Below are positions 44,332-55,059 of a stretch of 64,000 bases of DNA, piece by piece. Within the stretch, counting starts at the first letter, position 1, and every line of letters starts with the position of its first letter. Source of the stretch: Nemophila menziesii (lineage: Eukaryota; Streptophyta; Magnoliopsida; Boraginales; Hydrophyllaceae); contig JARWIR010000018.1 in NCBI GenBank assembly GCA_029959085.1, positions 19,219,001-19,283,000 on the forward strand, written 5' to 3'. The notes under the pieces were generated by a model, which did no database searches, was not told where the DNA came from, and worked only from the letters and a program-made list of their open reading frames with translations. Both the position numbers and the translations under genes were made by a program.

Positions 44332-45246
44332 AGCGTGGATGTAGACAATTTTTTGTTGAACCACGATATATCTCGTGTTTTAATTTATGTTCTTAAATTT
44401 CTTTTCTGATGCCTATTTGAAACTCGATCTAACTCAAACTTTTACAACAAATGTCTTCAGAACTAAATGGAGGGAATCTCCTCTTTTGTCAGGAGAGGCG
44501 AAGAGCAGGCTCTATATTTTTGACGCTCACGTCCTTGATTCACAAATGTGGAGGCATGTTATACTTTGTAGGAAGTTCTCTGTACTTGGGTATGTGCGTG
44601 TGAATGAAATTGAGTTTGAGTTTTTATGTTTACAGTTATTTAGTTTATATGATAATTAATTGTTGGTAATGAAGTATAATGGTAACTATTGTAATTAATC
44701 GTCAATATAATGAAGTTCAAAGCCATGTACTGGGTATCCGTCCTCATAAACTTTGAGGTATAAAACTTTTAGCAATGGCCATAATCATCTTTAGGAAAAT
44801 ATTGCTTATTGTAGTGTCTTCAATAACACACCTTCGAATTGCTCCCTATGCTACTATGCTTCTATTGCCGTGTTTCTATTGCCAGAAGAACTTAGTTTTG
44901 TATGGCATCCTCCAGGGATGTAGCTTTAATTAACACGCGCTAAGTACTTCCTAGTTTTGCTAGAGTATTATTGTGAAGGTTAGCTAAAGGGAAACACATT
45001 TCATCCTTAGTTGCCATATTCCTAATAAGAGAGATATTGATAAGTGAATGAGTCTGCTTAATCTAAACCCCAACTCTCCTATTTATAGTAGAAAGCAAAG
45101 AGCGCATCCAGAGTAGACTTGTTATGAGTAATATTCCAGATTAGTTCTCCTATGAAATTTTCTATCTGCTCCCTCAAAAGATTATTCAAATGTTTAGTTC
45201 TTCTACATGCATGATCCTTTACTTTCATCGCTCTATCGCTTTTCTA
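44332..45246. other. no recognised gene
   Basis: On the minus strand about 45240-44990 is open over short stretches (for example KVKDHACRRTKHLNNLLREQ) and could be another LINE relic, but the evidence is weak. The plus-strand frame at 44387-44659 has no support. Confidence 0.35.
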
Positions 45247-45504
45247 CTTAATAACGTCCAACACCTCCAACCCTCTTCAAATAAGTGAGAAATTAGAGTA
45301 ATAATGATAAACTAGATGCACAAACATATTAAAAAATTGATTATGTATTTTTACAATTTTCAAAAGTTGGTTTTATGATTACATTCGAGAATCAATTTTT
45401 TTTTATTCTATCAAGAATTGACCCCAGGATTGTATAATCACTAGAGATTGTCAGGAACTAAAAGAATAACTATATATATACTATAGTATGAACTTAGACT
45501 CCTC

Positions 45505-45954
45505 TCAACTACAACCACCTGTTTTAGGTAATCCGGCAAGGCCTTTAACTTTTGCTGCGCTGCTTTTCCCTCCAAGAGATGCGCCATTTAAAGCGGCAAC
45601 ACCCGCATCTATGTATTTGCATGGGTGATCGTGAATATCTTTACCATATCCTTTCCAGAATCCTACGAAAGCTTTTCCGCCTTTTTTAATACCCTTTCCG
45701 GCTTTTTTCATAAATCTTTTGAATTTTTTCCATATACTTTTTTGCTCTTCATATGATGGGCAATCCGAATCTGTGCAAGGGGGCATGTCAGAGTAGTCTA
45801 TGATAAATGTATTTTCATCGTCATCAAAAACCTCAGTCTTTTGTACATCCAATGCATTTGGTGTGGAAGACTCCACAAGTTTCCTTGCATCAGCTAATCC
45901 CACCACCATGAGGGTCAAGCAACAAAAGACAAGAATTTTAATCGCCATGGCCAT
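45505..45954 (-). CDS. small secreted cationic peptide precursor, copy 2 (149 residues)
   Basis: Single exon from ATG 45954. Signal peptide 1-23 (KILVFCCLTLMVVGL, then ADA). Acidic stretch 44-56 (DDDENTFIIDYSD). Cys pair in PPCTDSDCPS (60, 65). Basic amphipathic segment 74-106 (IWKKFKRFMKKAGKGIKKGG, then KAFVGFWKGYGKD). Then HPCKYID (Cys 112) and a Gly/Ala/Lys-rich tail ending GGCS (Cys 148). The four Cys positions, the basic core and the signal peptide are shared with copy 1, while the tails differ; divergence with frame kept suggests that both are or were functional. The tail, with GASLGGKSSAAKVKGLAG, is much less acidic than copy 1. The role is probably extracellular; defence is a guess from the charge pattern. 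Confidence 0.85.
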   Translation of the reverse strand: MAMAIKILVFCCLTLMVVGLADARKLVESSTPNALDVQKTEVFDDDENTFIIDYSDMPPCTDSDCPSYEEQKSIWKKFKRFMKKAGKGIKKGGKAFVGFWKGYGKDIHDHPCKYIDAGVAALNGASLGGKSSAAKVKGLAGLPKTGGCS

Positions 45955-46062
45955 ATTTGCAAGAAAAAGACACCAACTGTCTTCTTGTTTTATGACCTGC
46001 GATTTATTAGTGCTCGGAGAGCTTGACCAAACTTCACAATTAATTTCTTGTTATATGCTGCT

Positions 46063-46069
46063 ATTTATA
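46063..46069 (-). promoter_or_regulatory. TATA box of peptide gene copy 2
   Basis: TATAAAT (within TATATAAATAG) on the minus strand, 109-115 bp upstream of the ATG, in the same place as in copy 1. Confidence 0.75.
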
Positions 46070-46512
46070 TAAAAAAAAAAACCTGTTTGTGTGGATGACT
46101 TTTATTATCTCACATGAATCACTCAATATACTTCTATTTTAAAGGAAAACTAAGAGATTTTGGAGGTTGAACATCGGCAACGTTAATTTAACCCAACAAA
46201 TGTTTGACTGAGTTTAGGAAACTCCCTTTTTCTTTTAAATAAATCTTAAAGTCCATTTGAGGAGGGTATTGATTAAAAAAATTGAACTTAGTAACATTTT
46301 ATCTCAAAATTTCTTATTCACTACTACTATTACATGCGATGCTTTTAGCAATTACGGGATTAAAACATTAATACGACCACTATTGATCTATATTAAAAAA
46401 ATTGAAATATATTTATTAGACCTACTGACCATCGTGGTCGTCGCTATAATGAAGGTTCAGTAATAACAAAAAAACTCATTGCTTGGTCGATCATGTTCGT
46501 AGTCGATGGCTA

Positions 46513-47580
46513 CAGGGGCGGAGCCATGGGTTGGGTGGGGGGCAATGGCGAATCTAGAAACATTAATGAGGGTAGGCTGAATATAAGGGAGGTTCATGGG
46601 CAACGCCTCCGATTTTTTTAGGTATTTAATATAAATCACATGAAACAAATGAATCTATAAATAATATCATATCAAGATAAAAAAATTATAATGGTACTCT
46701 AAAGCCAAACAAATAAACTAAAAGAAATTTTAAAAAATGGAATTATTATCCTACGATTTTTAATTTTTTTATTATAATTAAATTAATCAATTAAAGAATC
46801 ATTTTAATGATATAAATAAATATATATCTAATAAATAATATTTATTACATTTAAAAAAAATCATACAAAATACCTAATAGAAAAAATTTAACAATATATT
46901 GAAAAAATTTAAAAAATTTAAAACATACTGGTAGTGAATAATAAATTGTGTATATCGATCGGTTGTAATTTTAATTTGTGTAAAAATTATAATAAATTCT
47001 GAAGGCTAAAAATGTATAAGTAAAGTTAAATAGGCTAAAAATCTAAAATAATTAATTAAAATAAAAAAAGAATTTTTAAAATTTGAGGGTGGGCTTAAGC
47101 CCAACCCTTGCATAGATGCATCCGCCAATGGTGGGGGGGGGTCCATGGCCCCCCCTGATTTTTCAAAAAAAAAAATTATAACTATCTTTAAAAAAAAAAA
47201 AAAATTTATAAGTAAATAACCCCTAAATTTTTTAAATATCTCCATTTGGCCCCCCTAACTTATAAAATTTATTTTATTAAACTTTAAATTATTTTATTAA
47301 TAAGATTTTTTATTTTTTATAACAAAATATATATCATTTTATATTAAAAAAAAGAAACTTATAGCATAATTAATTAGAAAAATTAATATCAAGACTTATA
47401 TTGCAATCTTTACATAATATAGGGACTTTTAATACAATTTTCCATATTATAAAACCTATTTTGCAATTTTTGCATAATACTTAAACTTTTAGTGCAAATA
47501 GTGGCAAAAAAAATTTTTCGGTGGCGTTGCCCCCGAACCCCCTTAGCCCCTCCTAACGAAAATTCCTGGCTCCGCCCCTG
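46513..47580. mobile_element. non-autonomous hAT element, outer member of a nested pair
   Basis: Ends CAGGGGCGGAGCC and GGCTCCGCCCCTG are perfect 13-bp inverted repeats. GATGGCTA flanks both sides (46505-46512, 47581-47588), the 8-bp duplication of hAT elements. A second hAT-like element (46543-47130) sits in its left arm. Once that is removed about 470 bp of AT-rich, non-coding sequence is left. Confidence 0.93.
46543..47130. mobile_element. inner hAT-like element nested in the outer one
   Basis: Ends CAATGGCGAATC and, reversed, CATTGGCGGATG are imperfect inverted repeats. GTGGGGGG flanks it (46535-46542, 47131-47138), an 8-bp duplication within a G-run. The interior is AT-rich with no gene. 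Confidence 0.75.
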
Positions 47581-47588
47581 GATGGCTA

Positions 47589-50168
47589 AACTGATCATAA
47601 AAAAGTTAAATACTTTTACCAACCATTTTATTGGTCGCTACAAATTTGGTTCATGAAATAAATTAAAAAACACCCTATGTCTTCACCACGTTGGTAGATA
47701 GATTAAACTAAAAAAATTATATCTATTAAAATATATTTAGCCACTAGAGTACTAACTGATAAAACGTTACTTTTATTTTTTATGGGATTATTCGTGTTGT
47801 TGGCCTGGATACCCATAATATAAAAAAAGAATAAAGAGTTACTCTTGAAAATCCTGTGAAAAATTATTGATAACAAAGACCCGTTTTGGATTAAACAAGA
47901 TTACTATGAGTATTTGAAGGGTCACGATATTTGGGCGTAGAGTGTTTTAACCCTTGAATCCGTTGTTCAAAACTTTTTGGAAATTTGGTCTCACTCAAGT
48001 ATTAAATGAAATAACAAAAATTGCTTCTTCTCACTTTTCTAGACATAAACTGCAAAATAACCCTTTGGAATGTCGGTTGCCATTAAAATTACATGGTTTA
48101 CTATTGACAAAGGTTGTCTAAGCATTAGAACCAAGTGCCACAAGAAACATTGACATATGAAAATTCACATGGTGTTGTAAAGGGCATTATTTGTAGTCCA
48201 GAACTTCTAAATCGTATGAATTGTAAAAGGCACATGTGATTTACACACACAAAATTATATAAATTAACTCAAATCCTCTCGAAATAGAAGATTCTTTTCA
48301 AACTATGTTTACATATACCACCTAAATCAACAACAAAATCTACAAATGCAAAATACACTATTAACTTTCACATCCATATGATAAACTGAGGTTATCGATA
48401 GAAGATCTTTATTATCGGAAACAATTATTAAGCTTGGGTTTTTATCTTATTAGTCATTATATAAATTTGATAGAAAATATTTACTAGGCATTGTTCATAC
48501 TTTAACACCAAGAATAGGTCAAATTCTTATGCAGGATGTCAAGCAATTCTTTGAGTTCACTTAGAATATAACTTTGCTCAATTAGAGTCTAATACTTTAC
48601 ATCTAGTGGAAGTATGAGATATCCAGCTAACTTTCATATTCATTTCATCAACTAATCTTATTGATATAAGATTTAGATATCCATCTATCGATCTGCCCCT
48701 CAACTACTCTTCCTTATTTATCTTTATACTTCTCACTTCACCTGAAAAGAAAAAAATTATTTCCATTAATCTACCTGAAAAGAAAAAAATTATTTCCATT
48801 AATCTAGAATAATGAAGTGGTGTAAAAAGAAGTATTCAAACTCTTTACCAAAATAATATTAAATCAATCATATGATTCCTATTTCTTAGCATACAAATTT
48901 GAAGCCAACGAGTTAAAACATTAAGCCCAAGAAAACAAAAGCTAAGCCAAATGGGATTGTCTTTTTCCATCACTGCCTAGTTATTTACAAGAATTAATGT
49001 CGATTGTACAATGCAATCGATGATCTTTAGAGGAGGCTTTTGGGGTAGCCTTTGATTCTATAGTGGAAAAAATTTCTCGGGAATCCTTCCGAAGAAGCTT
49101 AAAGAAATATCCCACTTAACATTGGTCACAATAATCTTAAGGGTGAACTTCAAAATTGAGATGGTGACCTTCTGCAGCTGAAATAGAGCTCTCACAGGAT
49201 TCTGTTTCAAATGCTGATCTTGTCTAATTGATTACTATCCTGTCTTAAGTTCTGGATCAAATCAAAACAAACTTTCTTATTTGGAAACATTTAGATATTG
49301 ATCAAGGCTATTAAAACATCCACATCATACAATGTAAGTTCAATATCCTTAGCTATGAAACATAATCATAATTAAAACTGTCAAGTATCATCATATTCAA
49401 TCTTATATTACTTCAACAAAACATAGCTAATCTATTTAAATCAATTTTGTAGCTCTCATCAAGTGAGACACCCATTATGAGGTCGTCTTTGAGTTCCTAG
49501 GATTTGAATTCTTTATCCTTAACTGTCAAGACTTCATTCGGAATATTGATAGCTATTTTACATACTTGTCTCAATAAAATTGAATTCTTGATTCTAAACA
49601 ATCAACACTTCCCTTTAATTTATAATTTCAGTTGGTATATGGATAGTTTGTTAATCAGGGTATTCAAAAAATATCAAAACCAACATGGTATCAGGTTTTA
49701 TTCTAGCATCTGGAATGTTGAGAAGTGGCCTTGATAAGAGTGTCTAGACAAACTCGCCTTTCATAGCCTGATCTGCATCTTTAGACCTAGAGCTTGCTCA
49801 TGGAGCGGGACAACTAGCATCACCACATGTTCCACCCCTTTCTGTGTCAATTGGTGTAACTTACAAGCTTATAAATAATTAAGCAATACTAATATGGATA
49901 ATTAAACTTTGTTTGGAATATCTGTAGGATCTACGATTCACAGGTTTTTTCCCTGATAATCGTTTCTTGCCACAATTTTAGCAACACGGGACAACATCTA
50001 TGTACATCTAACAAATTGTATCTATAAGTAAAAAATGAGTTTTGACTTTGGAGTTTGAGAGTCTTGACTATGCTACGACATGAATGCCAACTTAGCCAAA
50101 TTCTCGACTCACCTTGTCGAGCATTCTATAACCTAGACCAATCCTGGGGAGTTTTATGACAGCTTTAT
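47589..50168. other. long stretch without recognisable genes
   Basis: AT-rich throughout, with no open frame above 76 codons and no element ends that I could pair. It contains one short tandem duplication at 48741. Confidence 0.5.
48741..48806. repeat. 33-bp tandem duplication
   Basis: CCTGAAAAGAAAAAAATTAT and the following 13 bases occur twice in direct succession (48741-48773, 48774-48806). Confidence 0.93.
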
Positions 50169-50486
50169 TGGTGGTTAGGGAGTGATAAAAAGTAGATAAA
50201 CTCACCGCAAGTGTAAGGGTCGTTTGCAATTAATGTACAAGTAAAATAGATGTCGATCTCAGGGACTACGAAAGTTAGCTATGACTAATACAAATATAAA
50301 ATGCAATAAAAGAAGTTTGAAGAATAATACGCTGAAACACTCTCAAATATTTGTTTGGTTTTCAAGACTCTAACAATTAACTAATTAAACTAAAGACAGG
50401 AAAGTAAATTAGAGAAGAGAAATAGTATGAGAGTTTAGCTCTAGAAATAGCAAGTAGTCCTCACTAGCCTTGTTTTATAGAAATTA

Positions 50487-50677
50487 GAGTAATGATATAT
50501 GTCACCCCTTTTCATGTCACCCTTTTATCACCCTTCTATATATATGTATTGATTTCCTTGAATAGAAGATAGAGAAAAATTAAATAGGATAGAGAAATCA
50601 ATTCATTGGTCCATGTAGGCATACACGTAGGAGGTGATAAAAGGGTGATACAAAAAGGGTGACAAATATCATTACTC
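50487..50677. mobile_element. MITE, 191 bp, with ~45-bp terminal inverted repeats
   Basis: GAGTAATGATATATGTCACC at the left and, reversed, GAGTAATGATATTTGTCACC at the right continue to match, through GTCACCCTTTT and TTTTATCACC, for about 45 bp. ATTA borders both sides closely (50483-50486 and 50679-50682), but the exact target duplication is unclear, so the superfamily is not assigned. Confidence 0.85.
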
Positions 50678-50912
50678 TATTACCTAAGGGTGAATTGTGT
50701 GATATCTAATAGGCAGGATTCTATATTCCTCCTAACCTCCTTCCAGGTGGACTTAGGAGGCAACCTAACAATTACTAGGGGACTTGGGTAAGGGGACCCT
50801 ATGCAACGATCGGTGGTTAATCTCAAAACCTAGTGACTATCTAGTTAGGCAAGCCCTTCAGGATCACTACCGCACACTAGTTGTTTATGTGGTGTTTCAA
50901 TAGTTGAACACC

Positions 50913-52398
50913 TGGTGGGGCCTAGGGTGTGATAAAATAAGATATAAATAAAGTGCAAAAACACCCTAGAACTACACGGTTCTGCAAGTATACAGATCGT
51001 ATGCAAGTTTTAGATTGAGATTCGTTCCGCAGAGACTACGAAGGTTAGAAGAATCTTATGCAAATATCAAGTGTAAATAATTAAAGCTAGAACAACTAAA
51101 CGCAATTAAAAGTAAAGACAAATAAAGATAGATTGAGAAAATAATTAACTAAACTAGAACTAAGAATTAAACGACAAAAAATAAATACGAAAGAGAAGTG
51201 ATATGAGAATATAGCTTAAGTTATTAGCATGTAATCCCCACTAGTTTTGCCGTTCTAAACATGTAAGGGTGAATTATGTAGTATTTCCCTAATCGGTCCC
51301 AATATGCTATCGGTAGTTTAAAATAGGATTTACCTATGTCAATAAGGCTTCCTAAGCAAACTTTTCCTGTAATTGGTAAATAGTCACAAGAACTAAACCA
51401 TAGTGATTATCTAGCTAGGTTGGGTTGTCAGATCAGACCTAAAACTAGACGTTATGTGCTAAACATGCAATTAAATACCGTTGTCAATGGTATCCTAATT
51501 ACTAGATGGTAATTCTAATGGCTGTAGTCCACAAGAACACAGAATATAAATCCAAACACATAAACAGAGAATGAAAACGATAATTCTATTTAAAACATTA
51601 AATTCCCAAATTAGATAGATGTCAATCAAAACTAGGGTTCATACATTAATGCTAAAACTCAAGCTAAAGAAAATTAGTTCATGAAAGAAAAGAAAGAAAT
51701 TACAAAACTAAAGGTAGAAGAAGACATTGTTGATGACAGCTCCTTCCAGACTTCTCTCTTGTGTTGTAAGCTTCCTCTTGGTTTAAGGTTTCACCAAGGA
51801 TGATTTAAGAGTGTTAAGAGGCTGTATTTATAGTGTATAGGTTGACCTAAATCGTTTCTTGGAGATAACTTCAAGTAATGGACTCCTAGCCCAACTCAAA
51901 CTCGTAAGGAAATAAAGATAAACACTGCTGGACCGTTTTGAGCGTATCTTCTTCATTATTGGTCGGTTTTTGCTCCATAAGATACAAAAAGAATCGCAAC
52001 AGAATTATCTTGACCCTAAAGAAGGAAATCTCCAAATTCGGCCGATTTCTTAGGTAAAAACGCATATCTTTGGACGAGTATGCAGAATCCTAGATTTAGG
52101 CAGCTTTTCCTTTTCCATCTTTTTAGCCTTTGTTTCCTTATCTCCAATTTCCATGCAAATCTCTTTCCATAAGTTGTTGTCTTTGACTTGGACTCTAATT
52201 AATCTCCATAATTATCTTTAAAGCTTCACACTAAATAAAAAATTAAACCCAATATGCTCTAAAAATAATAATTCTACAAATCAAGACCCAAAATAGGAAA
52301 GTGCACTAAATTGAGCTAAAATCAACCTATAAACCAATAAATAAGCCTAAAATGATGTCTCATGAGCATATTTTATTATCACAAATGAGGAGACATCA
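50913..52398 (-). mobile_element. solo LTR of Athila family A, reverse, inside LTR-C
   Basis: TGGTGGGGCCTAGGGTGTGA to GAGGAGACATCA is the reverse complement of LTR-A, 1,486 bp. It is flanked by the perfect 5-bp repeat ACACC (50908-50912, 52399-52403). No internal region. Confidence 0.94.
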
Positions 52399-53340
52399 AC
52401 ACCCCTTCCGGATGACCATCCAATTACTATGGTAATCCTATACGCTCTACACTGCAAGAACTACAGACTACATATCAAATTACATAAAAACAGAGTTATC
52501 ACTACTAACTTCAGTTTAATGTAAAAGGACATCCCAAATTAAATAAGATATAAAAAAAGTCCAAGGTTCATACCCATATTCTAATGTCAAGCAAAATAGA
52601 TTTAGTTCATACTAGAGAAAGAAAGAAAATAAATTACAAACTGAAAGGATTGGAATGGCATGAACAACTTCCAACTCCTTCTTCTCTTCTTGTCACTTGC
52701 TCCTAACAATTTCTTGGTGTAATATTGAATATGGACTAATCAAGTATGATCTTCTAAGGTAGGAATGAATATATATAGGCCTTTGTTTGAAATATGGAGT
52801 AGTCCCCAAGTTAAGGAGTCCAAATTTTCTCAATATTCGTATTCCTAAATTGTAGGACAGGATAAACCCTTGAGGATTGATTTGGTCAAATCTCCTTTGT
52901 TACTTATGGAAATTTAATGTACTTTATATGGAAATTACATCAACTCAAATACCTATCTGATCATATAAAGGGCTCATCCAAATTCGTGACCGATTTTCTA
53001 CAGCTTTACAATTAGTGAACGTATTTCCAGCATGGGCAGATTCTTTATTTTCCAGATATATTCAAACTTTTCCTTTTTACTTATGACTGAGGGGTTTTCT
53101 TTACTTTTCTTCACTTCTTGTCATTATCCCAAAGTGTAATAGTTTCCATTACCTAAGTGATACACAAATAACACAAATTATGTGCAAAATCTCATAAAGT
53201 AAAATAAAGTACTAAATACCCCTAAAATGATATCTCATAATTAGATTATTCTATCACATAAATGGAGATATCAAGACCCCCAACTCAAATTTGTGTGGTC
53301 CTGACACAATAAAGACAAAAACAGTAGGTTAGTCAACAAT

Positions 53341-53379
53341 AGAAGAAGAAGAAGAAGAAGAAGAAGAAGAAGAAGAAGA
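53341..53379. repeat. (AGA)n microsatellite
   Basis: Thirteen uninterrupted AGA units. Confidence 0.97.
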
Positions 53380-55059
53380 TGAATGATCCTAGAGAAAAAT
53401 ATCTAAAAAGTCTCATGTAGTAATTTCAAAAAATTAATACACACACATGCTTAATATACACATAATCAACAATCCATAAAGTTAAGTCCATATTAGCTTC
53501 GCAATGCCAGAAGAAGAGGTTTTCACTTAGTTCGTGTATGGCGGCTACAGGGTGATCATGGGTCCTAATATAGTATCCAATGGTTCACCTAATTATTCCC
53601 TAATTTCTCCATTGTTCCTCAACCAAGTAGTTAAAAATCCTAATGTCTTTACGGTTACAATATTGTCTTAAGGACGGTATGATTGGATAATCACGTTCCA
53701 TCAACGAATCACCCTAAAGCTTGAGTTCACTCGAAAATGTTCTCACTCAACCCAATATTTGATACTTCTTAACATAGCATCCCTAAATAACCCAATAAAT
53801 TTTTCATGATGATTACATAATAATTTCCACTTTGCCGGTCCAATCGTATTCAATCTTCTTCATATATATTTTCTAATTTGGTTATGACTCCTTTTTTGAG
53901 ATGATACATCATACCACTTTTCATATTTTTTTCCTTTTCAACATATATTTTTCCTTTTACCCCGTCAAAGAGTTATAAATAAATTGATCATCATCAACAC
54001 TATCACAATTACAATTCAGAATCCCCATCCCAATGTTCCCATATAATGAAACCCACCACCCAAACTCAAGCTCTAAAATGACTTGTCTTAGGTTTTGCGA
54101 TTCGAGTGCGGGTCATAATAAGTCCTATACTAAGGGGTATGGCTTGTAATGTGGCTAATAAAAGGCTTTAGAAAGGCTCAGAGGGGCTAAGACGGATAAT
54201 AATATATTAAAATAAAACGGGTGAGAAAGTTAAAAGGCTTCAAGTGGCTTATATGGAAAACTGCCTTATTCATTTTTTAAACTACTAGATCTCGTCCTTT
54301 TTTCACTTTTAGTTCATAGATTAAGGGGGTTATCAACTAATTTCAGACCTCACGTTCTACACACCACTCGAATCCCCCTAAGATTCAAGTTGACACTTGA
54401 TACGCATTGCTTGTTAATCTTCCCTATCTTTACTTCCTGTTTTCATGCATGCATACTAAACATGTTTGTGACACTGTTCAAAAACATACTGCCTACTATC
54501 AATGATCTTAGTCATAGTTGCTTGGCCTTGTTTTCCTTTCATGAAATTGCCTTTACAGTCTCTGTGATTTCGGCCATCTATTGCTTTACACAGATAGTCA
54601 TTTCCATTTAACCTCTTAGGCTTCTCAGCGGGTATAAAGGAGTCGGGATCATGTCCCACAAATGTATTTTTCATAAGTGAAATTGCCTATGGTATGTTGT
54701 TACCGATTCGATCATTTCTGGACATAATGTTTATCTTGGTAGACGTCATTTCAATCACCAAGGATTACACAATATTATAAATAATTCAAACAAATAAATT
54801 ATTCAACCTTTCTCACTAAGAGAACACACACAAAAAAACGAGGTTTGAAGTTTTTCCAACGTACACAAAAATTAATTATTTCTTACGACAAAAGGATTAA
54901 ATTAATTTTAATTTCCCAAGTTTTTATTATTCTTGTTAGTCTCCCAAGTTTTTATATTCTTGTTTTAGAGGATCGAAGAAATTAAAGAGATAATCAATTC
55001 ACGTAAAAGAAAATCTCAATCAAGGGGAATTTATAAAATAAGGTCTACATAACTTAAGG
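53380..55059. other. stretch without recognisable genes
   Basis: AT-rich. Short frames at 54390-54674 on both strands overlap and show no coding character. I see no element ends. Confidence 0.5.

Larger units (their letters stand above)
45247..46180 (-). repeat. peptide-gene duplication unit, copy 2
   Basis: Paralogous to 40872-41930, including 3' UTR, coding region, leader and promoter. Both lie in the same orientation, so the pair arose by direct duplication and was later separated by the insertions at 42.1-44.3 kb. Confidence 0.8.
50169..53273 (-). mobile_element. reverse Athila-like LTR ('LTR-C') with two insertions
   Basis: The left end TGGTGGTTAGGGAGTGATAA and the right end GGAGATATCA mirror the ends of LTR-A (CACCA and TGATGTCTCC). 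The internal order also parallels LTR-A: the phrase TCTCAGGGACTACGAAAGTTAG and a block around AAGGGTGAATTGTG. Without the MITE and the solo LTR-A inside it the length is about 1.43 kb. No matching 5-bp flanks were found, so it may be one end of a larger, decayed element. Confidence 0.7.

Noticed and set aside
44002..44396. Frames of 97-116 codons on both strands
   Set aside because: They run through the CACTA subterminal tandem repeats and have repeat-derived, arginine-rich text only.
47006..47245. Minus-strand 79-codon frame within nested hAT elements
   Set aside because: Crosses the inner element boundary and is made of T-rich and G-rich runs.
54390..54674. Overlapping 72-73-codon frames on opposite strands
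   Set aside because: No homology, no promoter or splice signals, and they shadow each other.
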